A stretch of 64,000 nt of DNA from Iris pallida (GCA_029216955.1 JANAVB010003400.1:14437132-14501131); one strand, 5' to 3'. Positions 44,846 to 57,480 are shown, counted from the first letter of the stretch. Notes: generated by a model from the sequence alone, not told the origin. Program-made: numbers and translations.

Positions 44846-44867
44846 TTAGGGTTAGGGTTAGGGTTTG
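44846..44867 (-). promoter_or_regulatory. Telo-box-like repeat in the PMD gene 5' region
   Basis: On the minus strand AAACCCTAACCCTAACCC lies about 120 bp upstream of the PMD start codon. Telo-boxes (AAACCCTA) are known plant promoter motifs. The 33057 MULE has similar AACCCTAACCCTAG and AACCCAAACCCTAG motifs in its inner arms (about 34766 and 33550). Confidence 0.5.
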
Positions 44868-45299
44868 ATGGGGAAGAGAGTAGAGTGGAGGTGTATGTAG
44901 GGAGAGAGGAGAGTGGGGTGAATGTAGAATTTTGTGTATAGAGAGGAATGGGGTATACTTAGAAATTGGGATGTGGGGGTTGTACACTATGGTTTAAGTC
45001 ATAAGGGTATTTTTGTCAACATTTGGGGTGTACTTAGTATTTTTATAAGTTAATTTATTTTTAGGTGGGGTGTACTTAGAAATTGGGGTCAACTTAGAAA
45101 TAGATGGGGTGTCAATAGTCGGACCCTTAATCTATTGTAGAAAGTTCAACTTAAAGATAACTAACTATTTACTAAACTGCCACTCCTACTTTGTAAATAA
45201 CAAAAATGCTATTCCCTCTCTATAAACTAACCATATTTTCCTAGAATTTTTTTAAGGAATCTGGGAAAATAATAGTAATAGTAAGTTCAAAAATAGGGG

Positions 45300-47200
45300 G
45301 GTTACACTATGATCTGATTCGACGAACATTTTTGTGTTCAGCACATCGGAATCCAATTCGGGACATACGTTGAGATTGTATCACCGTTAGGCCTTGTTTG
45401 ATTATAACTCGACCCATTTGGGAACCGTATGCATCTTCTTGTACTGGGTCATAGGTTCGTTGATATACTTTGTCAGACCTAGTTTTCCAGGATAGTACAT
45501 CATCGTCAATTGATGTAGCGAGAAGAACCATTGCATGGTTTGCGCTTCTTTCCTTTCTGCTTGAGTTTGGCGGTAGAGGATACCCCCATATGCATATTTT
45601 GAACAATGTCACGATGTGGCATGGTTCGTAGAACCAATCCGCTTGCCTGGTTCTAGGCTAATGGAAGATTGACTACCTCCATACGAGCCTTCGATTTCTT
45701 GGTCCTTGACCTTTGGAAAATTGCCAAACAGAAGTGACGCCATATTAGGGGCGACCTTCTTTGGCCGGTGCGGAGCATGATAGCTTTGGAGTCTAACAAC
45801 TATTGAATTTTGTCCTTTATAACATAACAATCATGTGTCAGATGGTGCACGTACCGGTGGTATAGACAGTACTTCGGGTCATTTGTGCGACCCGTCTCAT
45901 CAGATCGTCTCATATCAGGAAGTTTAAGTTTATTTCCCTTCACCAGGATATGGAAAATAATTGTCGTGAATTCCTTATTAGAAGTGTATTCACGCGATGA
46001 CCTTGGGTTTGCCTTCGGCTTTTGCTAATTAGTGGCATCGGCTACCGAAATATCGACAGTTAGGGACTTCTTCCTTTTATTGGTATTATTATTATTAAGG
46101 ATGGAGTTGTTGTTGTTGTTTTGGGTACCCTTGCCCTTATTATCAGAATTTGGCTTACAAAATCCAATCAACTCAAAGTTAGCAACATAATTTTCTCCTG
46201 CTTTGTACTCTTGATCAGTGTCAACCAAGCGTCAATAGTAGCTGCTCCTACAGAAGCAAACAACTAGCTGGAAATTGTGTCAACGAGTGTCTATCAGCAA
46301 TATTTGAGGAACACCTAGAGGAAGTCCGAAAGTAAATCGTTAAAATCGCTCAATAAAGTCGCAATGTCTCTTTTTTTTAAGATCAAGTTGGACATTTTCC
46401 CCTCTGTTTCTTCTTCGTAGAACTAGCCAGGAACATCCTCCAAGTTCTTGAAATCTTGACGCAATCATTTGGTAGACTTTTGAACCAATCAAAAGCTACC
46501 CCATGTAAGGTATTGATAAATAACTTTGTGAGGAGTACATTGTTCCTTGGAATATGCAACATTTGCGAACTGAAGTATAACAGATGTTGGCAAGGTGACT
46601 TTCGTCTGTCGAAAGGAAGTAACAACTAAGATTTGAACTTCGGTGGGCACATGACTTTGTCCCACTCAGCTGGGTATGGCTGTGATACCCCTAGTTTTTG
46701 GAGCGCCTCCTTGATGTTTATAGAATCAATGCAAGCATTCAAGACGCAGATGGCATCATGAAGCTATGTGTTGACTATTTGAGGAACAACAATTGGTTGA
46801 GCAACAGTCACCTGAGCAATATGTTGTAATCCACCCCTAATATTGAAAGGATTAGTTGTAGAGCCAAGGTTGTCATCTACCTCTAGGTTTGTACGAACCA
46901 GACATCCTAGTTGAGGTATGGTTGCAACAGCCTGCATTATCATTAATTGTTATATTTGCCGCAACATAGTGTGCATACATTGGACTGTACGTAGCTTCAA
47001 AGGTTTGGAGATGTTGATTGGTACGACCACTACCACCTTCTTCATTTCTTGTAGTTATTTTCGTATTGGTAAGATGCTGATTAACGGAAGAAGTGGTCAA
47101 AATCTTAGTGTGGCTAGAGTCCATACTATCTGTTTCAGATTCTAGAGGGATGATACTCCTAGCTGTGTAGGAACGTTGAGCACCTCTAGAGAGGGTAAAT
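45300..47200 (-). pseudogene. Ty3/Gypsy gag remnant
   Basis: Minus-strand pieces in several frames. The best is 46625-46383 (LFINTLHGVAFDWFKSLPND, then a WRMFLASSTKK tract), matching the retrotransposon gag signature in which a G-A-W-(F/Y)-x-SLP motif precedes the capsid end. Other frames lie at 47235-46873, 46228-46025 (asparagine-rich), 45830-45609 and 45612-45307. Stops and frameshifts throughout; no zinc knuckle seen. Confidence 0.5.
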
Positions 47201-47207
47201 AGAGCAC

Positions 47208-47697
47208 GTATGTGTAGTGGAATAATAATCACCAATTAAAAATTTATGCCAGGAAACTTATTGATGTATAAGCAGGTATAAATAACTGCATAAATTAAAG
47301 AGTCAAGAAAAATAAACTCAAATATCGAGATTTTATACCGGTATCACTCTGAGAGGAATAGTCCAGTCTTGAGTAATCTTACTTGATATTGAATCCACTA
47401 TGCAGTAAAATATAAGCTTTGAATCCGAAGTGCTTGCAACTCCTTACTATGCGTGCTTTTAATCCGAAGAGCACTACTTCACACCCGCAAGTCTTTGATC
47501 CGAAGGATTTGCCAACTTCAGAAACATGATGAAAATGAATTGGTTTTCAAGCCTTCTTTACAACTGATCAAACTTCTAGATCAAACTGAACTACCATCGG
47601 CTTGGCTAAGTATCATAAAGGCTTAGACAGAAAAGTGAATAGCTTGAAGAATTCTTTGAAAGAGATAGAGAAGAGAGAATAAGATGAGTGAAAATAA
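47208..47697 (-). mobile_element. Truncated Sirevirus-type LTR
   Basis: Resembles the LTR beginning at 47698: a CCAATTAAAAAT stretch, then GAGATTTTATACCGGTATCA with CTCTGAGAGGAATAGTCC, then ATCCGAAG repeats. It stops where the next LTR begins, so the complete Sirevirus probably inserted into it. Confidence 0.6.
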
Positions 47698-48576
47698 TGT
47701 GGGATCGATGGCAACTCTAAAGGGGGTTGAATAGAGTGTAGCGGAAGTAATATCCCCAATTAAAAATAATACAGGTAAAGGCAGATAATTAATACAATAA
47801 TTTAAAAGCAGTAATTGAGTAATAAGATGGAAGCAATACGCAAACACCAAGATTTTATCCTGGTTTCCCTCTGAGAGGACTAGTCCTCGAGTACTCTTGC
47901 TCGATGTTAAATCTACTATTTAAAATAGCAGTTACACCACCTGCTTTACTCCGAAGGACACGTCGACTTCTTATAACATCGTATTTTATCCAAAGTTCAC
48001 AAACAAACTTCAACATTAACTGAATAGCTTTGATACGCCAAGCTTGTACAACTCGAATGCTTCTAATCAGAACACACTGACACTTAGAGGAATGGGAGTT
48101 GTCTTTAAAATATGAAGATTGAAAGCACTTTTGTGATAGGAAGACTTAGAATGAATAGAGAAGATGAAGAATGAGTGTAACTCTTCTCTATTTATAGGTA
48201 TTTTTTAACCAGAGTTCGAGCAGAACTCGGTTAGCTAACGTTCAAATTTTTAAACGTGTGGGATCCAATAGAATAGGTATTCATTCTGACCAGGAGGAAT
48301 TTTAGGGAGACTGAGTTCGGTTTGAGATTGGGTATTGGATTTTCAAAATGTCTTTTGGGTATGGGTTTGGTTTGTTATGGGTAGGGAAGTTTATCTAAAT
48401 GCCAGTGATATCCGACTCACAAAAACCTAGACTCAAGAAAAGAAAAATACAGAATATCAAAAAAAATTTGCTTGACGAGAATAATTGCGATCTTCTGTAG
48501 TCTTCGTTTACGTATCAGATTTGGAGTTTTAAGTCAATTATCGAAATCAAGTGGATCATGACCATATGGGCCAACA
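47698..48576 (-). repeat. 3' LTR of the minus-strand Sirevirus
   Basis: On the minus strand it starts TGTTGGCCCATATGGTC right after the purine tract AAAATGAGAGAGAT (48577-48590) and ends CATCGATCCCACA. Length 879 bp. It contains CCGAAGGA/TCCTTCGG-type short palindromes. Confidence 0.85.
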
Positions 48577-48590
48577 ATCTCTCTCATTTT

Positions 48591-50040
48591 GATTATTTGA
48601 CAAAATTGCGATTGATACTTAACAAATGTTCATCTGGTATGGAAGTAGCTTGGTACAGTAGCACATTAGCTTATTCCCCGCAATAAATGACCAAGGTTTC
48701 AGAGCAATTGAAATCTAGCAAAATTTCTCAAACCTAGTCTTCAGAGCAATAATAATATTTCAAGTAGTATTTGAAGAAATAATTATTCATGCAACAATTT
48801 GTTCAAGTCATCAAGAATTCTCTCCCATTGTCATATAATCAAAATGATGTAAAAAATTCTAAGTACTCAGCATAAATCATATAACTAATGGAATAAACTG
48901 AAAAGCTTTGAAATAAGCATATAACTAGAATGTCACATAGAGTGCTGAAAAGAAACATATAACTAAAACGTCACAAAATGATTTAAAGAAGCATATATAG
49001 CTAAGATATGACAATAAAAAGAACCTAGAAAATAAGACGCAGTAGTGACACTATATCACTAATCATTATCCACATCAACACCAACTGTCCGAGAAGGGTT
49101 TCTGGACTCAGTAGATCGGTAGGGATCGTAATGAACAACAGCAGGGTCAAAGTAGCACTGAGCCTCCGAATCATCAATATGATAACCAATCATAGAGGGA
49201 TTACGAACCATAGGAATAGGGCCGCCAGGGTTTTCGGCAAAACTATAGCTGAAATTCTGCATAATATTGGTCGTAGCCTAAAACTGCAGGGTGGTCCGAA
49301 AATCCATAGACTGGAATTGATCCATAATCAAGCCTGGAAACACTTAAAGGTGACGCATGTGGAAGGATGAGAAGGATGGTGACTAGCAAATTGGTCAACA
49401 ACATGAGGAGGAGGAGGAGCCTGTATAGCTGGAGTAGGAGCTACTCGAGATGCATGTGAAGATAAGTAGGAGGAGCATCTCGAGGGCAGTCATCTAAGAC
49501 GATATCAAAGTACTCAAAGATATATGGTAGATACACCGTGTATAGAAGGTTCTGCGATTCTTGCAACACCGTTCCATAGCGGAGATAATAATCTTTCGTA
49601 AGTTAAAGGGAATCTCAAAATGGAGATGATACATGGCAGAGAGTTCTAAACAAGTGATTTCATCGATGGATGTTTGTTTTGGAATGATAACACAGAATAC
49701 CATCCGATACAAATCATAGAAATAGACATTCATATGTTTTGGTCGAAGGCGACCCCTTAGGACGAAGATTGGGTTCACATAACGAGTCACAGAATGAGTC
49801 TAAAGTCATATGAGCCAAAAATTAAATTTTTGTGATGTCCGCAAGTGCTTCCTTATCATTGGGAATATGAACCATTAGAGCTAAATTCTCAGCATCAAGT
49901 TCAATTTCTATGCCACAAACTCTAGAATAAACAATATCATTTATGACCGAGAGATTACAATAGAACATACGTGTCGTATTCATGTAAATGGGATAGCTAG
50001 ATTGCACTAATTCATCAAAACCAAAGTCTTTTAGAAAACT
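48591..50040 (-). pseudogene. Extra ORF between pol and 3' LTR (putative plant transposon protein type)
   Basis: Minus-strand frames at 50007-49822 (TRMFYCNLSVINDIVYSRV, then GIEIELDAENLALMVHIPND), 49790-49494 (MNVYFYDLYRMVFCVIIPK, then a HFEIPFNLRKIIISAME tract) and 49262-49059. The FY.NL..V.....SRV.G..I..D pattern is that of a plant-specific transposon protein domain known from retroelement ORFs. It is in the position where some Sireviruses carry an additional (env-like) ORF. Broken into at least three frames. Function unknown. Confidence 0.5.
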
Positions 50041-50044
50041 AGGA

Positions 50045-51120
50045 GACTAAGAATTTTTCTAAGAGATGACATATGCCATTGGTACTTTTACTATCGACCT
50101 TGCATCATGCAAAATCTGCATCCGAATAACCTATCAGGTCAAACGAATCGATTTTTGGATACCATAAACCGGTTGTTAAAGTTCCTTTAAGGTGTCGTAG
50201 GATACGCTTAATGCCGCTCACATGTGATTCCTTAGGACAAGCCTAATATCTTGCACATAGGCATCCTAAAAACATATGTCAGGATGATTTGTAGTTAAAT
50301 AAAGTAAACTACCAATCATACCTCTGTACTTACGAACTTCAGTTGGTTACCACTTTCATCCATTTCAAGTTTTATAGACGTTGCCATAGGATCTTTGATT
50401 GGTTTGACATTGTCCATATCAAACTTTTTTAGTAGGTCTTCTATAAATTTGGCTTGACTGATGAAAATTCGTTGTAAATTTTGTTTGATTTGTAGCCCAA
50501 GAAAGAAAGTTAATTCTCCTTATTATGTCATTTCAAATGTACTCTACATATGCTCAGCAAACTCTTTACATAGTATCTCATTTGTTGATCCAAAGCTAAT
50601 ATCATCTACGTAAATCTGTACTAATAATATGTTTTTATCAATAGATTTTATAAAAGGAGTAGACTCAACCTTTCCTTTTGAAAAACCGTGTTCAAGTAAG
50701 AAGGAACTAAGGCGCTCATACCATGCACGAGGTGCTTGTTTGAGTCTATAGAGAGCCTTATGAAGCTTGAATACGTGATCCGGTCTTTTAAAATCTTGGA
50801 GGTTATTTAAAAAAACTTTTCTTTTATAAAATCGTGTAGAAAAACACTTTTTACATCCATTTGAATTTTTTTAAAACTATGAAAACTAGCAAAAGCACGT
50901 AGCATTCGAATGGATTCTAGTCTAGCAACTGGAGCATATATCTTATCGTAGTCAATGTCTTTTCCTTGATTACAGCCTTGAGCTACTAGACATGCTTTGT
51001 TGCGTGTGACCATACTGTACCATTCTCATCTAATTTATTTTGAAAAACCTATTTAGAACCAATGATCGGGTGATCATTAGGTCTGGGAACGAGTTTCCAA
51101 ACTTAATTTCATTCAAATTG
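50045..51120 (-). pseudogene. Sirevirus reverse transcriptase and partial RNase H
   Basis: RT: KACLVAQGCNQGKDIDYDK, then APVARLESIRMLRAF (51013-50807), MDVKSVFLHDFIKEK, and the catalytic YVDD box in QIYVDDISFGSTNE (about 50615-50580). RNase H start: GLWYPKIDSFDLIGYSDADF near 50170-50110. The rest of RNase H is lost. Several frameshifts. Confidence 0.82.
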
Positions 51121-52320
51121 GTTAAGTTCCTCTTGCATTGCTGAAATCCAAATTATCAAAAGCTTCTCCAACATTTTTGGGTTCTATCTTAGAAATGAAA
51201 GCTACATTAGCAATGATATCTCCAATATTAGAACGAGTACTTACACCTTTAGATACATCACCTACTACCAGTTCTTCTGGATGGTTTGGGGAAAACCGTA
51301 ATCTCTTCGACAGACTCTCCAGGTATGTAGTTGGTGTATCTTCGAACGTTTTAATTGAATTTTTTTTTGTTATCTTCATCATCACTATCGTTTGCACCTT
51401 TATTGTTCAGCTCACCAAAAGTAACGTTTATTGATTCTTCAACTACTAGTAACCTTTTATTGAATACTCTGAATCCTTTGCTCTTTGCAGCATATTCGAA
51501 AAATATTTCTTCATCAACTTTTTCATCAAATTTGCCTAAACTGTCTTTGGTGTTCAGAATAAAACATCTGTATCCAAACACTTTAAAGTAGCTGATATTA
51601 GGAGTTCTATTAAACCATAATTCATAGGGAGTCTTTTTTGAAATAGGTCTAGTAAGAACCCTATTTAATACATGACATGTTGTATAAACAACTTCTGCCC
51701 AAAAATATTTTAGAAGGTTGTGCTGGTTAAGCATAACTCTGGCCATATCGCAAAGAGTTCTATTCTTCCTCTCGACAACACCATTCTGTTGAGAAGTTTT
51801 GAGGCAAGAGAATTCATGAGATAAACTATTTAAATCACAAAAAGTTTTAAAATCATGATTGTCAAATTTTCCACCATGATCATTTCGAATGCAAGTGATC
51901 ATGAATCCTTTCTCATTTGAACATTTTTACAAAAAGAAACAAACTCAGAGAAAGCCTTATTTTTATTTGCAAAAAAATAGACCCAAGTTTATCTTGAATA
52001 GTCATCAACTATTATAAAGGTATATAACGTACCACCAAGACTGATGACTCTACTTGGTCCAAATAAGTCCATATACAATAATTGAAGAGGTCTAGAGGTA
52101 CTTACAATATTTATTGATTTGAAAGATGATTTGGATGCTTTGTTCTTTTTAAAATCGACACAGACCATATCTTTCTTGAAAGTAATATTAGGTACGCTTC
52201 TTACCATTTTTTTGTGGACAACCATGCAATGGTGTCCATGTTCGCATGTCCAAGACGCATATGCCATATCCAGCTTTCGTCTTGATATTTGTATAGACAC
52301 TTTTCTGTACTGTTAGTATT
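51121..52320 (-). pseudogene. Sirevirus GAG-pre-integrase and integrase
   Basis: Catalytic residues are readable across two frames: LYMDLFGPSRVISLGGT, then IIVDDYSR (first Asp region, 52065-51993), RNDHGGKFDNHDF (second Asp) and SQQNGVVERKNRTL (Glu). Downstream are the YFWAEVVYTTCHVLNRVL motif and the linker GDVSKGVSTRSNIGD typical of Sireviruses. Confidence 0.85.
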
Positions 52321-52609
52321 CTCTGACAGATATAAAACATACATATTGTCTTCTCGTAATCCTTCAAACAAGATTATACAGAAGTTTTATTATAAATAAA
52401 ATATTTATCTTTCACAAAATTAATTTTATAACCATGATCAGTCGATTGACTTATACTCAGAAGGTTATGTTTTAATTATGTTACTAAGCAAACATCTTTG
52501 ATAATGAGAGGGGAAAATATCTATGTCGCCATTACCAATTTTATGTTCTTTTAAGTTATTTTCGAAGGAGACATACCCTTCTTTCTTCATCAATAGATTA
52601 TAAATAAAG

Positions 52610-52700
52610 TAGTATCATCCATCATGTGTCTGGAGAAACCACTATCGAGAGTCTATTTGCTTCTAGTGAGAGAGGGTAGGTCCACGTACAACACAAGTTG
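52610..52700 (-). pseudogene. Copia aspartic protease active site
   Basis: The minus strand reads TLDSGFSRHMMDDTTLFI, matching the Copia D-S-G-C-S-R-H-M motif. The Asp-Ser-Gly is kept and the Cys is Phe. The surrounding frame is broken. Confidence 0.65.
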
Positions 52701-52761
52701 AAGATGTAATCTTTGGTACCCACTTTCGTGAGGGTCCGAATGTGTTAGTTTTAGGAACCCA

Positions 52762-52763
<2 letters not shown>

Positions 52764-52805
<42 letters not shown>
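52764..52805. repeat. (TA)n microsatellite
   Basis: About 20 TA units within the Sirevirus gag-protease region. Confidence 0.95.
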
Positions 52806-52810
<5 letters not shown>

Positions 52811-52815
52811 GTCTA

Positions 52816-54540
52816 CTAACTTCCTATTTTGCTCTGATATGACACATGTCCTTTCACACCATAGTAGTGACATGTAGCAGATATATTTGTGCTAGGTGAA
52901 GTTCGAAAATCATGTATATGAGTTTTTGAAATATAGTGAGAATTCTTATGAGAAAACTTATACATGAATGCATGATCTCTAGAAGTTCTAGTGGTGTTAG
53001 ACGTATTGTGTTTGTGTTTAGCTGTGTGATTTATGTTCACTTGAGTCACATGTTTGACAACCTGTTTACCCATTTTAATCTCTAAGTTTTTAGAGATATC
53101 ACAAGCTTCATCATACTTTGTAGTGAGTATATCTATTCTCTAAGCAGCAATGTTGTATTTCTTCTTCTCTAATTCATAGAGATCTTTGAGTTGTTATTTT
53201 TTTGATTTTCTCAAGCTCCTCAAGTGTGTCATGTAATCTCAATTTTAAAGAAGAAATCTTATCCGCGTTACTAGAAGAAGTTTTATCCCAGATATCTTCT
53301 AGTGTCCGAGATAGTTTAGTGTATTCAGAGTATACTGCTTTCAGCTCTTTCTTGGCACATTTATACATTGCCATCATCTTCTAATAAATCACTAAATGCA
53401 TCAGATAACTCATCAAAATAAAATTTTCATGCAATGGATTTGTAGTTATATTTGCATCTGCAGCCATGAAGTATCGATTTGTAGTGTTGTAAGGTCTCTC
53501 TTCCTTTTCAGATTCGTTTGCTTCACTTTCACACCAAATACTGGTATTAGCATAATTTCTGGTTGAAGTCCTTTTCTTACTTGATTGTTCGTATCTACTT
53601 CCCTTTCTTACAACGGACAATCTTTCCTAATATGACCTATCTTTTTACAATTATAGCATATCGGCTCTTCGTCATCTCTGAAATCTTTCTTCTTTTTGTT
53701 TGATTTCTCATACTTTAGAAATCTTCTGAAGTTCCGAGTCATAAGGGCCATTTGTTCATTGTCTGAAATATCATTCTTACTTTCGTCATTGGAGGCCATC
53801 TTCTGATGTGCTTTGAATGTGATGGTCTTCTCCTTCGGTGTTCCCTCTTCAAATTCTTTTAGTACCATCTCATGTGTCATAACCTTTCCCATAAGTGTCT
53901 CGAGAGTCATTATTGTGAGATTATTCCCTTCAATTATAGTTTTTGCTTTAGGATTCCAGTTCTTGGTCAATCCACAAAGTACCTTTCGTATCTTTTCATG
54001 ATTGTTGTATTATTTTCCAAGAGAAGATAAGTATTAATATCTAAGAAACGAGTAAACATGTTAGAAATAGTCCCATTAGGATTCATTCTAAAAGCCTCAT
54101 GTTCTTGTGTAAGTCTTGAGATTTTGGATTCCTTCACCTGTGAAGTTCCTTCATAAGTTACTTCAAGAAGTTTCTAAACCTCGTAAGACATGGCACATGT
54201 TGATATCTATTGAATTCTGTTCTATCTACTGCACAAAATTAAGCATTTATATCTTCTGCATCAAGGCTTGCTTGCTTCTTTTTATGATCAGTATACTTGT
54301 CATGTGGTTTCTCAACCAGGCTCCCATATATAACAATTCGAGCTGGTTTCTTATAACCATCTATAATAATTGACCATAAATCGAAATCAAGTGACTTGAG
54401 ATAAAGTTCACACGTATCTTCCAATCCGTGTACTTTATGCCATCAAATAAGGGATGCCTATTTGTTGACTAGCCTTCACCAATACTTGTGTATAATGATG
54501 CTATTTCTCAGAGAGTTTTAATCCAACTTAGAGAAACTAT
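52816..54540 (-). pseudogene. Sirevirus gag with two zinc knuckles
   Basis: From 54424 down: YLKSLDFDLWSIIIDGYKKP (UBN2-type gag), then at 53970-53608 WNPKAKTIIEGNNLTIMTLE and the intact CCHC knuckle CYNCKKIGHIRKDC. A coiled-coil-like piece is at 53377-53174 (EYTKLSRTLEDIWDK). A second, degenerate knuckle CHYYGVKGHVSY is at about 52880. Two knuckles are a Sirevirus trait. Frames are interrupted. Confidence 0.82.
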
Positions 54541-54553
54541 GCTCTAATACCAA
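54541..54553 (-). promoter_or_regulatory. Primer-binding site of the minus-strand Sirevirus
   Basis: The minus strand reads TTGGTATTAGAGC, one base from the usual TTGGTATCAGAGC. Confidence 0.8.
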
Positions 54554-54554
54554 T

Positions 54555-55117
54555 TGTAGATCGATGTCAACTCTAGAGGGGGGTGAATAAGTGTAGCGGA
54601 AGTAATATCTCCAATTAAAAATAATATAGGTAAAGGTAGATAATTAATACAATAATGTAAAAGCAGTAATTGAGTAATGAGATAGAAGCAATATGCAAAC
54701 ACCGAGATTTTATCGTGGTTTTCCTCTAAGAGGACTAGTCCAGGCTCGAGTACTCTTGCTTGATGTTAAATCCACTATTTGAAATAGCAGTTACACCGCT
54801 TGCTTTACTCCTAAGGACACGTCGACTTCTTACAACGTCGTATTTTTATCCGAAGGTCACGAACAAACTTCAACACTAACTGAATATCTTTGATACAATA
54901 AGCTTGTACAACTCGAACACTTTTAATCAGAATACACTGGCATTTAGAAGAACGAAAGTTGTCTTAGAAATGTGAAGATTGAAAGCTCTTTTCTGATAGG
55001 AAGGTTTAGAATGAATAGAGAAGATGAAGAATGAGTTTAGTTAGTAAAATAAAAAACTCTTATCTATTTATAAGTACTTTTGAACCAGAGTTCGAGCAGA
55101 ACTTAGTTAGGTAATGT
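54555..55117 (-). repeat. 5' LTR of the minus-strand Sirevirus, truncated
   Basis: Matches 47698-48245 up to GAGTTCGAGCAGAACT and then diverges. The outer 300 bp of the LTR have been lost or replaced, so the far target duplication is not available. Confidence 0.8.
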
Positions 55118-55377
55118 AACCTACTTGAACCGAATTATGAAATTTTTTTGATTTTTTTTTTCTAAATTTTCCTGAATCTTCAAAACCACCAATTTTGGTT
55201 TTGTAATTAGCTATATGGAATATATTTTTCGATCATGATAGGGTTATTGGCTTTTCAAAACGGTTTATTAATTTTTTTTATAGTTTTGGGCTTATATAGC
55301 CTAATAAATAAAATTAGTTATTTTGAACCCGTTATTTAATATGGGCTCCAACCCATTAAACAAATTCTAATGGACCA

Positions 55378-55431
<54 letters not shown>

Positions 55432-57022
55432 CTTTGAAAATTTGTATAATTTAGATTTATATAATATATGTATTAGCCCTCAAGCCTATGTGAATATTTT
55501 GAAATTTTTACTAATTTTGGGTCTAAAGGCCTAAATGTTAGTAATTAATATATTTGAAAAACTTATTTGTTGAGCTCATTAAATTAGTTAATTTGGGCCA
55601 AGATTAAATTCTACATAAAAATATTTTTGGTTGTTATTGGATTTAATTATGAAGGAATTTTCTTTTGTATTTGGTTCTTACTGGGCTAATGGCCCAATTC
55701 ATGGGAGAGCTTCCTCTCACTTGTTTGGGAGCATGCCCTCACTATTATTTAATGGGAACTCCCTTCCTCATCTACACATTTCTCAATATAATTTCAAGTG
55801 CATTGTGTCCGTGTTCATGTCCATCCATTTCATTATTATTCTTTTACATTTACACTAATTTTTCTCGTGTCCACATGCCAAATACATCTGAATCCGACTC
55901 CTGTGTCGTATCCACAAGCCGACACGACACACCTCTCACCCACTCGCTCTCTCCTCTAGCTGCCTACTGTTGACGACCACCCTCGTCGACTCCCTGTCCG
56001 ACCACCCTCTGGCCGACCACCTAAAGCCAGCCATCCACTGTAACCTACCACCGTCCTCTCCTCCCTGAGCTACCTCCCTCCCTCTAGCTCCTCTTTTCTA
56101 GATCCTACTGCCACTGCTCTTGTCCGACTGTCATACCACCAGCACTACCCTATTCTCTACCACTACAACCGCCATTATCATCGCTCCCATGCCATCGTTC
56201 CTCCACCGTGCCGACCACCAGATCTGACTGTTCCTAGATTTGTTCTCCCCCAACAACCCAGTCTACCATCCACTATGGCCGATCCCCTCCACTGGTTCCC
56301 GACAGCCATGAGAACCACCACCACAACCATTATCGGCCACCACCACCAAACCCTAAAGACTAAAACCCCAAACTAACAACTCACTTGAGCCGCCGTCATG
56401 TAGAAGTAGCTCCGCCGTGGGAGCCTCCTCGCCCCTCCTCGAGATCTGGCACTTCTGCCGTCGACCCTGCCTCCGGATCTGTACCTTTGGAGGGCACGGG
56501 ACGCTCTAGAGCTTCTCTACCCTCGCTGATCCCTCCGTCCGTCGAGCCGCGTGTTCCCTGTCGCTAGATCCAGCCAATCAGCCCCACTATCTTCCATTCC
56601 CCGGAGCACCAGCGACTATGCCGCCTCCGTGTGTCAGTTTCAAGCCGTCCCTCGGTGAACCCTCCTCAAACCCCCTCTCCTTCTCGTTCTCTCACGCTTC
56701 CGCTCTTTCTTCCTTTCCTTTCCAGCTCACTCTTACTATTTCTTTCTCCCACTCAATTAATCTTTCCCTCTCTTTGAAGAACAGTATGGGAAAAGGAAAC
56801 TGATGATTTCAATAATATTTTTAATTGAGGGGAAAGGAACTATTGATTTCAGTATTTTTTTAATTGTAAAGAATTAATTTAATAGTGGTTTTGTTAAAAT
56901 CTATACATGATAACATGGAATAGGTATCACCATCTAAGTACTGTAGTGATTATTACTTTTATTATTTGTATCGGTAACATATGTAATTATGTATTATTAT
57001 ACTATACACTGAATGCAGTATG

Positions 57023-57114
<92 letters not shown>

Positions 57115-57480
57115 GATTATTTTTGGTATTATCATTATCACTAGTTGTTGATAATATTACTATAGTTATTTTAAATAAATATATGTTTAGCATTCCCAAA
57201 ATTATGTTGTAATAAATATAATATCGGACTTGACCCTACGTGTAATTTCAAAGTGGGGTTTAGATGCCCAAAAATATTATAATAATATTTCCAAGATATT
57301 ATTATTAAATTTTGACCTAAAAATCCTATTTGATAAAATTAGAGATTTAGGACTAGAATACTTTCCTATATCTTCAAATTAATATCTATTATTGGTCCAT
57401 TGGTCATGGTCAAACCTAATTTTTATAATTTATCTAACCCTGTCTCGATATAAGGGCTACGAGGGCAACTGCTAAGAACT
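55118..57480. other. Unresolved LTR-like tract
   Basis: AT-rich flanks with GGGCCTAAATGTTAGT-type sequence, a GC-rich centre (55900-56800) of CCGACCACC and CCACCACCA runs with short proline/serine-rich frames, and two (TA)n tracts (55380-55426 and 57030-57111). Looks like a long Gypsy-type LTR or leader, but no paired copy or target duplication is visible. No supported gene. Confidence 0.4.

Larger units (their letters stand above)
38864..45126. mobile_element. MULE with transposase-OTU and plant-mobile-domain genes, 6.26 kb
   Basis: Terminal inverted repeats start GGGTTCGACTATTGACACCC (left) and GGGTCCGACTATTGACACCC (right, complement) and continue through ATCTATTTCTAAGTTGACCC. An 8-bp duplication TTAATCTA lies on both sides (38856-38863 and 45127-45134). 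Two convergent genes: transposase (+) at 39080-41902 and plant mobile domain (-) at 42467-44729. Between their 3' ends are a hairpin array and a tandem repeat. Both genes are damaged, so the copy is dead or dependent on relatives. Confidence 0.93.
47698..55117 (-). mobile_element. Sirevirus-type Copia retrotransposon, minus strand, 7.4 kb
   Basis: Order on the minus strand: 5' LTR (55117-54555, truncated), primer-binding site, gag, second zinc knuckle, protease, integrase, reverse transcriptase, partial RNase H, extra ORF, polypurine tract, 3' LTR (48576-47698). The two LTRs match for about 560 bp (AACACCNAGATTTTATC, then GAGGACTAGTCC, CTCGAGTACTCTTGCT and AAGGACACGTCGACTTCTTA). All frames are broken by stops or frameshifts. 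Confidence 0.88.

Noticed and set aside
44846..44867. Interstitial telomere
   Set aside because: Only about three TTAGGG-type units, in a gene leader; a telo-box motif explains it better.
55900..56800. GC-rich gene with Pro/Ser-rich product
   Set aside because: Only short frames with stops, no domain; composition fits an LTR or leader region.
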